Source: Acanthamoeba castellanii str. Neff (lineage: Eukaryota; Discosea; Longamoebia; Acanthamoebidae). Taken from it: a stretch of DNA of 16,651 nucleotides. The stretch is taken from contig NW_004457518.1 in NCBI RefSeq assembly GCF_000313135.1, forward strand, positions 135,896 through 152,546, written 5' to 3'. Positions 8,695 through 16,578 of the stretch are shown piece by piece (position 1 is the first letter of the stretch; each line of letters starts with the position of its first letter). The translations under genes were made by a program, and so were the position numbers. Below the pieces are notes generated by a model. It saw nothing but the letters and a program-made list of their open reading frames with translations, did no database searches and had not been told where the DNA came from.

Positions 8695-11600
8695 ATGGGG
8701 CACCAGGGCCTCTTCGTCCTGGCCGTCGTGTTGGCCCTTTTTTTCACTCTCCAGGCCGCGCAGGGCCTGGTCCTGGTGGGCTCTGGACCCTTCCACGCTG
8801 CGCTCTTCGAGCGCTTGTCGACCGACTACGCCTTCCAGCGCGATGACGTCAAGCTGGCCTACTCTCTGGCCCCCCCGGCCGACACCTGCCAAGCCCTCGC
8901 CCTCTACGACCAGGGCCTGGTCGATTTTGTGTCGACTTCGTACCCCATGGCCACCGACGACGCCTGTGGCCCCCCCGGCGGCACCCCCTACAACAGCTCC
9001 ACCGACGCGCTGGTCCAGGTGCCCGTCGCCGCCACCGCCGTCGCGCTCGGCTACCGGCTCGACGCGCTCAACACGGGCAACGAGACTGAGCTGGTCCTCA
9101 GCGCCGCCATTCTCGTGGGCATTCTGAACGGTACCGTCACCCATTGGGACCACCCGCTCGTAACGGGTCTCAACCCGACGTTGCTGGGTGGCTTCGCCGG
9201 ACCCATCACGCTGGTCTACTCGTCCCGGCGCAACAGCCCCGGCAACATCGGCGATGTGCTGGAAGCGGCCCTGCGCTCGGCCAGCCCGGCCTTTGGCGCG
9301 TGGCTCGACTCGTCGTACGGCGGCAACCTCACGTTGGCCCTCGCCGCGTGCCCGGCCGCGGTCGAAGCGGCCGACCCGGTGGGTTCGGTAAATGCCACCG
9401 ACGGCGCCATCACCTACTGCCCCATCGAGGAGGCCAGCAAGAGGGGCCTCCCGCACGCGTCGATGATGAACCGCGCGGGCTACAAGGTCAAGGCCAACGC
9501 GGCATCGGTGGCCGCGGCCATGGGCACCCTCGCCGCCAATGCGACGATGACGCAGAAGCTGTCGATCGTCAACACGGCCGCCAACGGGTCGTGGCCGCTG
9601 GCCAACATGGTACTGGCCACGATGCGGCTTAACCGCCGGCTGGTGGAGAAGAAGGTGGACTGCCTCTACATCCGCGAGACCCTCTCCTTTCTGAGCTGGT
9701 CGCAGATCAACAGCGCCGCTGCGGGGTCGGCCGGCCAGCTGGGCTTCTACGCGCTGTCGTTCGGCTACAAGCGGCTGGGGACCAATCTTCTGCAGAGCGT
9801 GCTGTGCAACGGCGTGCCGGCGGTGGGCAAGGGCATCCTGTTCGGCAACGGGTCGCCCAACGAGGTCTACCAGACGCTGACGCAGTCGTTCAGCAGCAAT
9901 TCGTTCAGCCTCAAGTACTTCGGGAGCACGACGGCGGGCGGCATCGCGGCGCTCAAGGCCCGCGAGGCCGACTTTGCCATCATCTCGACGGCGCTGTCGC
10001 CGGCCGATCAGCTGGCGATGCCCCACGTGAAGCCGGTGCCGTTCACGGCCATGGCCATCGCGCCGGCCTACAACATCCCGGCCATCTCGGGCCTGGCCTC
10101 GCTGGTGCTCTCCATGGAGGTCATCTCCGACATCTACATGGACCGCATCACCAAGTGGAACCACCCGGACATCGTCGCGCTCAACCCGCTCCTCAACGGC
10201 TCGCTGCCCAACGCCGACATCCGGCTCATCTACCAGTCCACCTTCAGCACCATCACCTACATCTACTCTCGCGCCCTGTCCCTCGTCGTGCCCGAGTTCA
10301 GCCAGAACATCAACTGGGGCTACACGATCGACTTCCCGGCCGCGGACAACCCCAACACCGTGGGCGTGGACAGCCTCGACGTCATGCAGGTGGTGCAGGA
10401 CACGCCCAACTCGCTCGCCATGTGGACCTCCAACTACGACGCCAAGGAGCGCCAGGCCAAGCCTGCGAGCATGATCAACCGCGACGGCGAGACCGTAGCG
10501 GTGAGCCAGGACACCATGGCCTCGTCTATCAACGCCCTCATCGCCGAGAGCCCCGTCGAGATCTTCTGGGCGCCCGGCCCCAACAGCTGGCCCATCCTCA
10601 CCGTCAACTCGCTCCTGCTGGACACCCGCCAGCAGGGCGACTGCGCCCGGCTCGAGTCCCTCGTCGAGTGGCTCTACTGGAGCCAGACCTCGGCCGACGC
10701 CCTGGGCACCATCTTCGCGTCGGGCCTGGGCGTGCCCTCGGCCTCGGGTCCCTTCGTCAAGGCCATGCTCCTCAACTACGTCGCCGACATCAAGTGCGAC
10801 GACGAGCCTGTGAGCGCGCTGGCCGGCTGCATCCACAACGGCACCCTGTGCTCGGACATGGGCAGCTGCATCCAGGGCAGCTGCTTCTGCGACGAGGGCC
10901 GCACGGGCGCGTGGTGCGAGGAGTGGAAGCAGGACTCGTCGTCCGCCGACACGGTCCTCATCGTGCTGCTGAGCGTGATCATACCGCTGGCGCTGCTGCT
11001 GCTCCTGGTGCTGGCCCTGGTGGTGGTCTTCGTCTGCTGGCAGCAGCGGCGGCGGAACAACGCCCAGGAGGACTGGCAGATCCTGCCCGAGATGCTCGAG
11101 TTCGGCGAGTCGCTGGGCAACGGCAGCTACGGCGAGGTGCACAAGGCCATGTGGAAGGGCACCGAGGTGGCGGTCAAGGTGATCAAGCGCGCCGACGTGA
11201 CGCGCGAGATGGAGGCCAGCTTCAAGGACGAGGCGCGCACCATGGCCCGGCTGCGGCACCCCAACGTGGTCCTCTTCATGGCCGCCTGCACCAAGCCTCC
11301 CAACATGTGCATTGTCATGGAGTACATGGCTCTCGGCTCCCTCTGGTATGTGCACATACCTCACATTCCTTCCCCCCCATTCCTCCATTCTTTGGTTGTT
11401 AGTTGTGTTGACGCTTGGCGATTGGTTGTTGCACGCAGGGATCTGATCCACAACGAGCTGGTGGCGAGCATCCCGCCCAAGCTCAAGGTCAAGATCCTGT
11501 ACCAGGCGGCCAAGGGCATGCACTTCCTCCACTCGTCGGGCATCGTGCATCGCGACCTCAAGTCGCTCAATCTGCTGCTCGACAACAAGTGGAACGTCAA

Positions 11601-13746
11601 GGTGGGCGACTTCGGGCTCACCGCCTTCAAGGACTCGCTGGGCAAGGGCGCCGACACCGTGGCGCAGGGCACCATTCACTGGTCGGCCCCCGAGGTGCTC
11701 TCTGAGGATCCCAACGTCGACCACTCGCTCGCCGACGTCTACTCGTTCGGCGTCGTCATGTGGGAGCTCGTCACGCGGGCCTACCCTTACACCGGCCTCA
11801 GCCCCGCCCAGATCGCCGTCTCCGTCATCCGCGATCAGCTGCGCCCGTCGGCCCTGCACAAGTACGGCTATCTGAGCGTTGAGGAGCAGAGGCTCGTGGA
11901 GATCCTGGAGCGCTGCTGGAGCCAGGACTACACCATGCGACCCACGTTCCTCGAGATCATGACCCAGCTGGCCGACCTGAGCAAGGAGGCCGGCGCGGGC
12001 ACGAGCCGCAGCAGCAGCAGCAGCACCACCCACTCGACCCTGATGGCCGGCTACGATAGCAACCTGACCACCACCGGCCTGGGCGACACGATCTCGATGT
12101 CGTCGAGCAGCAAGAACGAGCGCTCGACGTCCACAAACGGCGATGATGATGTCGGCCTGCCGGTCGTGGCCGGCCGAATGGGCGGCGGCGGTGGAGAGGC
12201 GGCAGCCAAGGCGCCGCTGTCGGTGCCCCGAACCGACGTGTCGTTCGTAGTGTGCGACCTCCGGCGGTTCGCCGAGGTGTGGCACGCCGACGCGGACGTG
12301 GCCAGCGACGCGATCGCGGCCTACATGCGGATCATCCGTCGTCGGGCCGGCGAGCACCGCGGCCACCTCTTCTCCCCGTCGCAGCTCAACAGCGGCGGAA
12401 CCTGCATGCTGGCCTTCCACTCGCCCAGCGCGGCCGTGGCCTTCGCTGTCGCTGTGCAGACCGACGCCCTGCAGCACGACACGCTCGAGGGCCGCTCGCG
12501 GGTGGGCATTTCCGTCAAGCGAGGCCAGTGCCGCGCGCCTCCGGACGACTTCCTCAAGACAAGCTACGTCGACAAGGACTACAAGGAGGCCTGCATGGTC
12601 TGCGCGCACTGCGCCCCGCAGCGCATCGAGTGCTCGAAGGAGTTCGTGCAGTTGGCCCGTGAGACTGAGGCGTCGCTTTCGTTCTCTGAGCGCGGCGCCT
12701 ACGCGCGCGTGCTCTTCGGCCAGGCAGCAGAGAACGAAGATGACGACGAACCGAACGAAAATGATGATGACGACGACGACGACGACGACTGCGGCAACGA
12801 GGGCTCGACGGCCATGTTCGACTGGGGCGGCTCGGCGTACGCGATGGACGGCCTATGCACGTCCAACTCGTGCAGCTTCATCATCGACCCGAAAAAGCTG
12901 TCGACCAACGAGAAGGACAGCATCGGCGAGGGCACCTACGGCCGCGTGTACACGGGCAGCTACCTGGGCACCGCCGTCGCGATCAAGACCCTCTTCGGCA
13001 CCCAGATCAACGACGCGGCCATGCTGGGCATACGGCGCGAGGCCGCCATCCTGTCCGACCTGGACCACCCGCACATCGTCAAGCTCATCGGCCTCTCGCA
13101 CTCGAGCGCAGGCACGTGCCTGGTGATGGAGCTGATGCCAAAGGGCAGCCTCGAGCAGCTGCTGTACGGCGGCAAGGCCAAGGCTCTGCGGTATGAGGAC
13201 AAGATGCGGATACTTCGCGACACGGCTCTGGGCCTGGGCTTCCTGCACGAGCGGGGCATCGTGCACCGGGACATCAAGCCCTCCAACCTGCTCATCGACA
13301 GCAACGGGGCCGTCAAGGTGGGCGACTTCGGCTTTGCCACAACCAAGCTCGACACCATGACGCGATGCGGCAGCCCCGTGTGGATGGCCCCCGAGACCCT
13401 GGCCGCCCCTCTGTCCACCGCGGAAGACCAACCGGCCGCCAAGGAGGAGGGCTTCCGATACGACGCCAAGGCCGACGTGTACTCGTTCGGTATCGTCATG
13501 TGGCAGGTGCTGACTCAGAAGCGGCCCTACGAGGCTCCCAACGGCGGCGAGAAGCCCTTCTACCAGCTCATCCAGGAGATCACCCGCGGCGTGCGCCCCA
13601 CGATTCCCGGCGACTGCCCCGACCACTTCGGCAAGATGCTCCAGGCCTGCTGGCACCAGAAGGCCCGCAAGAGACCGTCCATGGACGAGCTCGTCGTGTA
13701 CTTTAACGCCCAGGTCGACCCCACGGCCGCGGGATTCTCAGTGTAG
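8695..13746 (+). CDS. Receptor kinase: tandem PstS-like ectodomains, TM, TKL kinase 1, cyclase-like domain, TKL kinase 2
   Basis: Two exons (8695-11345, 11439-13746), 1652 residues. The ATG at 8695 begins a signal peptide (MGHQGLFVLAVVLALFF); the in-frame ATG at 8536 would bury it behind 53 residues. Ectodomain: two PstS-like halves, about residues 25-340 and 364-700, each with a phosphate-binding-protein signature (GTVTHWDHP and DRITKWNHPDIVALNP). An EGF-like Cys cluster (712-741) and one membrane helix (about 753-782) follow. Kinase 1 has glycine loop GNGSYGEV (808-815), Lys828, HRD Asp923 and DFG Asp941. A class III cyclase-like domain spans about 1151-1310, then an Asp-rich linker (about 1317-1334). 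Kinase 2 has GEGTYGRV (1380-1387), Lys1400, HRD Asp1495 and DFG Asp1513. Both kinases look catalytically complete and TKL-like. Inferred role: sensing an extracellular ligand and signalling by Ser/Thr or Tyr phosphorylation. The ligand is unknown. Confidence 0.92.
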   Translation: MGHQGLFVLAVVLALFFTLQAAQGLVLVGSGPFHAALFERLSTDYAFQRDDVKLAYSLAPPADTCQALALYDQGLVDFVSTSYPMATDDACGPPGGTPYNSSTDALVQVPVAATAVALGYRLDALNTGNETELVLSAAILVGILNGTVTHWDHPLVTGLNPTLLGGFAGPITLVYSSRRNSPGNIGDVLEAALRSASPAFGAWLDSSYGGNLTLALAACPAAVEAADPVGSVNATDGAITYCPIEEASKRGLPHASMMNRAGYKVKANAASVAAAMGTLAANATMTQKLSIVNTAANGSWPLANMVLATMRLNRRLVEKKVDCLYIRETLSFLSWSQINSAAAGSAGQLGFYALSFGYKRLGTNLLQSVLCNGVPAVGKGILFGNGSPNEVYQTLTQSFSSNSFSLKYFGSTTAGGIAALKAREADFAIISTALSPADQLAMPHVKPVPFTAMAIAPAYNIPAISGLASLVLSMEVISDIYMDRITKWNHPDIVALNPLLNGSLPNADIRLIYQSTFSTITYIYSRALSLVVPEFSQNINWGYTIDFPAADNPNTVGVDSLDVMQVVQDTPNSLAMWTSNYDAKERQAKPASMINRDGETVAVSQDTMASSINALIAESPVEIFWAPGPNSWPILTVNSLLLDTRQQGDCARLESLVEWLYWSQTSADALGTIFASGLGVPSASGPFVKAMLLNYVADIKCDDEPVSALAGCIHNGTLCSDMGSCIQGSCFCDEGRTGAWCEEWKQDSSSADTVLIVLLSVIIPLALLLLLVLALVVVFVCWQQRRRNNAQEDWQILPEMLEFGESLGNGSYGEVHKAMWKGTEVAVKVIKRADVTREMEASFKDEARTMARLRHPNVVLFMAACTKPPNMCIVMEYMALGSLWYVHIPHIPSPPFLHSLVVSCVDAWRLVVARRDLIHNELVASIPPKLKVKILYQAAKGMHFLHSSGIVHRDLKSLNLLLDNKWNVKVGDFGLTAFKDSLGKGADTVAQGTIHWSAPEVLSEDPNVDHSLADVYSFGVVMWELVTRAYPYTGLSPAQIAVSVIRDQLRPSALHKYGYLSVEEQRLVEILERCWSQDYTMRPTFLEIMTQLADLSKEAGAGTSRSSSSSTTHSTLMAGYDSNLTTTGLGDTISMSSSSKNERSTSTNGDDDVGLPVVAGRMGGGGGEAAAKAPLSVPRTDVSFVVCDLRRFAEVWHADADVASDAIAAYMRIIRRRAGEHRGHLFSPSQLNSGGTCMLAFHSPSAAVAFAVAVQTDALQHDTLEGRSRVGISVKRGQCRAPPDDFLKTSYVDKDYKEACMVCAHCAPQRIECSKEFVQLARETEASLSFSERGAYARVLFGQAAENEDDDEPNENDDDDDDDDDCGNEGSTAMFDWGGSAYAMDGLCTSNSCSFIIDPKKLSTNEKDSIGEGTYGRVYTGSYLGTAVAIKTLFGTQINDAAMLGIRREAAILSDLDHPHIVKLIGLSHSSAGTCLVMELMPKGSLEQLLYGGKAKALRYEDKMRILRDTALGLGFLHERGIVHRDIKPSNLLIDSNGAVKVGDFGFATTKLDTMTRCGSPVWMAPETLAAPLSTAEDQPAAKEEGFRYDAKADVYSFGIVMWQVLTQKRPYEAPNGGEKPFYQLIQEITRGVRPTIPGDCPDHFGKMLQACWHQKARKRPSMDELVVYFNAQVDPTAAGFSV
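11346..11438 (+). other. In-frame 93-bp intron in kinase 1
   Basis: Donor GTATGTG at 11346 and acceptor GCACGCAG ending at 11438. Removal joins GSLW to DLIHNEL, a normal TKL hinge and alpha-D region. The intron is a multiple of three with no stop in frame, so unspliced RNA would still encode a full protein with about 31 extra residues. Its pyrimidine-rich, GC-poorer sequence differs from the flanking exons. Confidence 0.85.
12238..12720 (+). other. Degenerate class III nucleotide-cyclase-like domain (part of the receptor kinase)
   Basis: Residues 1151-1310 of the receptor kinase. The first metal-binding segment is kept (SFVVCDLRRFAEV, Asp1157), followed by a helix and a pattern like cyclase homology domains, ending in SAAVAFAVAVQ. 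In the place of the usual GD metal-binding pair the sequence reads LNSGGTCMLAF, with no Asp. By family knowledge this should abolish or cripple two-metal catalysis, so a regulatory or nucleotide-binding role is inferred. Confidence 0.65.
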
Positions 13747-13801
13747 CTGCCTATTTTGGCTTGGTCTAAATGCGATTTTTGAAGCGTAAACCCTTCTTCA
13801 A
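13747..13801. other. 55-bp convergent spacer
   Basis: The stop codons of the receptor kinase (13744-13746) and the LRAT-like gene (13802-13804) face each other across only 55 bp. No AATAAA is seen on either strand in the spacer or just beyond the stops, so the 3' UTRs probably overlap. Confidence 0.6.
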
Positions 13802-14419
13802 TCACGCTTGGACGAATTGGTAGAGCTCCTCGGCGAAATGCTGGCAGTTGCTGTCGATAAGGTGGTAATATTCGAGGTTACTGCTCGAGGCCTTGTTGAC
13901 GAGGTCGTTCAGGCTTACGTTCCCGCCCCATCTAGTGGGGGCTGTGGACTTGAGCACTTCGCCGCGCAGCCACCGGTCCCCGACGATGTTCAACCCCTTC
14001 TTGTCCGTGCGCACGCGAATGTTGCGCTTGTTGTGCTTGTCCATGTAGACAAGCGCCCCCGATTCGAGCGTGAGGATGACGTAGTGGTGGTGCGCGGCCT
14101 GTGTCGTGATCAGCATGCCACGCGCGAGAAGGGTGGCTCCCGCGTCCGCCATCTCGCCACCGATGTCGTCACCGACGATGTGGCAGTACATGACCTCCAG
14201 CAAGACCACTCGTTCGTTCCTGAGTTCGCTCGAGTCGGGAATGAGATTGTAGACTGGGGCGACGTGGCTTTGGCTTGCGATGACCGTTTCCTCCGCCACG
14301 ACGCGGCCCGCTCCGTAGACGGTCAGGGCAAGGCTCGCTCCGCCGGTGAAGGGTGCCAGTCCTGCGCCGAGCAGGATCATTCCGGTGGAGGCCGCATTTC
14401 GAGACTGTGAGTTTCCCAT
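13802..14419 (-). CDS. Small, probably myristoylated, LRAT/NlpC-P60-like protein
   Basis: Single exon, 205 residues. The N-terminus MGNSQSRN fits an N-myristoylation signal (Gly2, Ser6). A Gly/Ala-rich segment follows (about residues 14-40), possibly membrane-associating. A HHHYVILTLESG segment lies near residue 110 and NCQHFAEELYQF near the C-terminus. The order His block, beta strands, then Asn-Cys-x-His-Phe resembles the circularly permuted papain-like fold of the LRAT/H-rev107 family, where NCEHF carries the catalytic Cys. Length also fits. Fold and any acyltransferase, hydrolase or peptidase activity are inferences from these two short motifs; no closer family was recognised. It is transcribed divergently from the next gene, with a TATA-like element upstream. 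Confidence 0.72.
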   Translation of the reverse strand: MGNSQSRNAASTGMILLGAGLAPFTGGASLALTVYGAGRVVAEETVIASQSHVAPVYNLIPDSSELRNERVVLLEVMYCHIVGDDIGGEMADAGATLLARGMLITTQAAHHHYVILTLESGALVYMDKHNKRNIRVRTDKKGLNIVGDRWLRGEVLKSTAPTRWGGNVSLNDLVNKASSSNLEYYHLIDSNCQHFAEELYQFVQA

Positions 14420-14640
14420 CGCTGGTGGTGTTGCGGTGCGTTTGAGAGAGCGTTGGAGAATGCATAAGTTCCCGGTATGGTGAGCTTTAAATATTGCACT
14501 GTGATTTAGTCAACTTTAGTCGTGCCAAAGCTGTGAACGCACCGATTGGTGGCTCCGAAAATATTGCCTGTCGACACAGAGATTGCGGATCAACCGTAAG
14601 ACTAAAATGGCTCGGCCTGGACCAAAAGTCATACAGCCAC
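14420..14640. other. Divergent promoter region (genes 5 and 6)
   Basis: The 221 bp between two divergent ATGs contain the TATA-like element of the minus-strand gene and an inverted CCAAT (ATTGG) at 14545-14549. No TATA box was identified for the plus-strand gene. The sequence is AT-richer than the genes beside it. Confidence 0.5.
14485..14493 (-). promoter_or_regulatory. TATA-like element of the LRAT-like gene
   Basis: The minus strand reads TATTTAAAG, about 66 bp before the start codon at 14419. Position and sequence are compatible with a TATA box and a 5' UTR of roughly 35-40 nt. Confidence 0.45.
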
Positions 14641-16306
14641 ATGTACCACGCACCGACCCGCTACAACCCCCCTAACCCTGGAGCGAGAGCTCTAGGTGCG
14701 CCCCTAACCCTCATCGCCACCGCTTTTGTTTTGTTTGCTTTTTTTTCTTTGGTCCTTTGTTGACGGTGGCCTCTCTTTCGCAGCCGCCACAGCTCGCCGT
14801 GGAACCCAGAAGCGGGACAGGGAGTTGACGTTCCTCCGCGAGCTCTTGCCGCTCGTGCAGTGGATCTACGTGCGGCTCGCTGACCGCAGCGAACACCCCT
14901 CGGCTTTCTACCTGCCCGACCCCTCTCTCAAAAAACTCCTGGAGCAGACCCAGCGCACCAAGCCCACCACACCGAGAGACGTAGTCCGGGCCGAGCTGAC
15001 CAAGTTCTTCCGCTCGATCCGGTTCACGGAGGTGGTCTGGTCCGACGTGGCGATGCCGGCGCATAGGCAAAACGTGTGGGTTGATCCAGAAGGCATCTTC
15101 ACCCGGCTTCTCCCCTTAGCCCTTCCAGAGGCCATCAAGCACGCGATCAGCGAGCTGCACGAGATCCGCACGACCATCGCGGCCCCGCCGCCCATTCTAG
15201 CGCTGGCCTGGTTCTTCTACTACGAGGCCGGGGCAAAGGAAGAACGCTACGGTACCAAGCCGCAGTGGCGAGCTCACGTCTGGCACGCAGCATTGCAGGT
15301 GCGCCCAACTCAACTTCACAAAGTCAGACCCAGTGTATATGTTTGACCTGTGGTATGTTGTTGGCAGTTGTTCCGATCGGACACGATGGAGACAGCCAAG
15401 GCGTTCCTGTGCAACCTCGCGGGCAAGCGGTCGGTGAGCGCGGCAGTTGTGCTCCGCCGCAGGCAAGTGGACGCCGAGGATTGCGAAAAGCTGGCGGGTC
15501 TCCTCATCCACCTCGGCAACGCTGCCCTGTGGATGGACCGAGATTTCGAAACCTCTGACGCGCTCTTCCAGCTGGCCTACAAGATCACAGGCTGGCCTCA
15601 TATTGCAGGCAACGTCTGTATGCGCATGTGGTACGCCCTGACGATACCGCGCAAGGGCCCTCAGCTGCTCCACAGCGCTGTCCGCGGGCTGTACGCTGCC
15701 CTCATGGCGCACCTACGCGCCGAGCCATCGTCGCGAGGTTATCGACCACCACACCGCGACCAGCTTGCCGCGTTAGCCGCGGTGCTTCCCGAGGGCCACG
15801 CGTGGAAGCTGGCGGAGGCGGCCAACCTGCTGTCCATGGGGCTGCGCATGTTGGCCCGAAGCGTGCCCAGCCACCTCGAAGCCGCCATCGAGTGGCTCGA
15901 TCGCTCCCTCCTGTTCACTCGCGACCTTCCCGAACACGTCGTCATGGAGGCCCACATCAGGAGCAACTACGCCCGGGCGCTCATCGTCGCGGGGAGGGAG
16001 GACCTCGCATGGATTCATGCTGCCGAGGCGACGCGCCTCATCGGTACCGTGCCACCGCGAGGCACGCACTTCCTGCAGGAGACCATCTTCCACATCCGTT
16101 TCACCGACATCCTCGTCACCCCCCTGGAGCAGTTTGATGGGTCCGACGGCCAGCGCCTGCTTGACACCATGTGTAGGAACGCGCTGGCACCCGTGAAGGA
16201 GATCTACGGAGAGAGCGCGCCTGTGGTCGAGCAGTTCCACCAACAGCTTATCGGGTTGTCGGCCGCCCTGCTTGCCCGACAGCCATATGCTCCGCCCGGG
16301 TTCTAG
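14641..16306 (+). CDS. Unrecognised helical (TPR-like) protein
   Basis: Three exons: 14641-14695, 14784-15298, 15368-16306, giving 502 residues and a TAG stop. The first exon (MYHAPTRYNPPNPGARAL) is chosen because the intron 14696-14783 has a good donor (GTGCG), a long pyrimidine tract and acceptor TTTCGCAG, and keeps phase. Starting instead at 14726 would translate that pyrimidine tract as a false signal-like peptide. The rest is rich in amphipathic helices with short periodic Ala/Leu pairs (AGLLIHLGNAALWMDRDF, SDALFQLAYK, EAANLLSMGLRMLARS, SNYARALIVAGREDLAWIHA), reminiscent of tetratricopeptide-type solenoids. No catalytic motif, signal peptide or membrane segment was seen. Function unknown; a scaffold or protein-binding role is only suggested by the helical pattern. 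Confidence 0.75.
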
Positions 16307-16326
16307 GCGAGCACACAATCTTCCCC

Positions 16327-16332
16327 AATAAA
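16327..16332 (+). terminator. Poly(A) signal AATAAA of the TPR-like gene
   Basis: AATAAA lies 20 bp past the stop codon at 16304-16306, on the coding strand. It predicts a very short 3' UTR. Confidence 0.6.
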
Positions 16333-16449
16333 ACCACACATTTCAAAGGCAATTGGAGTGGTCTGTCGGACTGGAACGCTCCACCTTCAAGTCCTCCTTG
16401 AGTCCACCAAGGACCGGACGCGGACAGAGGAAAGGGTGGCTGGCTACTG

Positions 16450-16468
16450 TCACCGCCTACGGCGGTGA
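16450..16468. repeat. Perfect short inverted repeat (8-bp stem, 3-base loop)
   Basis: TCACCGCC, then TAC, then GGCGGTGA: an 8-bp GC-rich stem around a TAC loop, extendable by a G-U pair. It lies in the spacer between two convergent genes. No U-run follows directly, and no tRNA cloverleaf could be drawn with the nearby GGTTCGAGCC. Confidence 0.6.
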
Positions 16469-16511
16469 TTCATATTACCTATCGGTTCGAGCCACTCTGT
16501 ATGTTTAATCA

Positions 16512-16517
16512 TTTATT
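16512..16517 (-). terminator. Possible poly(A) signal AATAAA (minus strand)
   Basis: The plus strand reads TTTATT, so the minus strand reads AATAAA, about 62 bp past the possible stop codon at 16579-16581. It fits a minus-strand gene entering from the right edge. Confidence 0.4.
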
Positions 16518-16578
16518 CTTTTTAGTTACCGTGTAACGAAATACAAGAAGATAAAAGATTAAACAAGTCCTCGTATTG

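Noticed and set aside
8614..12609. A 1331-codon open frame on the minus strand across most of the receptor kinase gene
   Set aside because: It is the antisense shadow of a GC-biased coding frame that avoids TTA, CTA and TCA codons. Its composition is Arg/Gly/Val/His-rich with no domain, and the plus strand has clear kinase motifs throughout.
14670..14710. Two CCCTAACCC motifs about 32 bp apart, resembling telomeric repeats
   Set aside because: There are only two copies, one in coding sequence and one in an intron, with no longer array. They could be telo-box-like promoter motifs, but chance is adequate in C-rich sequence.
14726..14783. A hydrophobic N-terminus (MFCLLFFLWSF) that looks like a signal peptide for the TPR-like protein
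   Set aside because: It is translation of a T-rich intron tract ending in a TTTCGCAG acceptor; an upstream ATG exon with a matching donor keeps frame.
16440..16500. Possible tRNA gene around GGTTCGAGCC
   Set aside because: No T-arm stem forms around the loop, there is no matching acceptor stem, and no D-arm could be found upstream.
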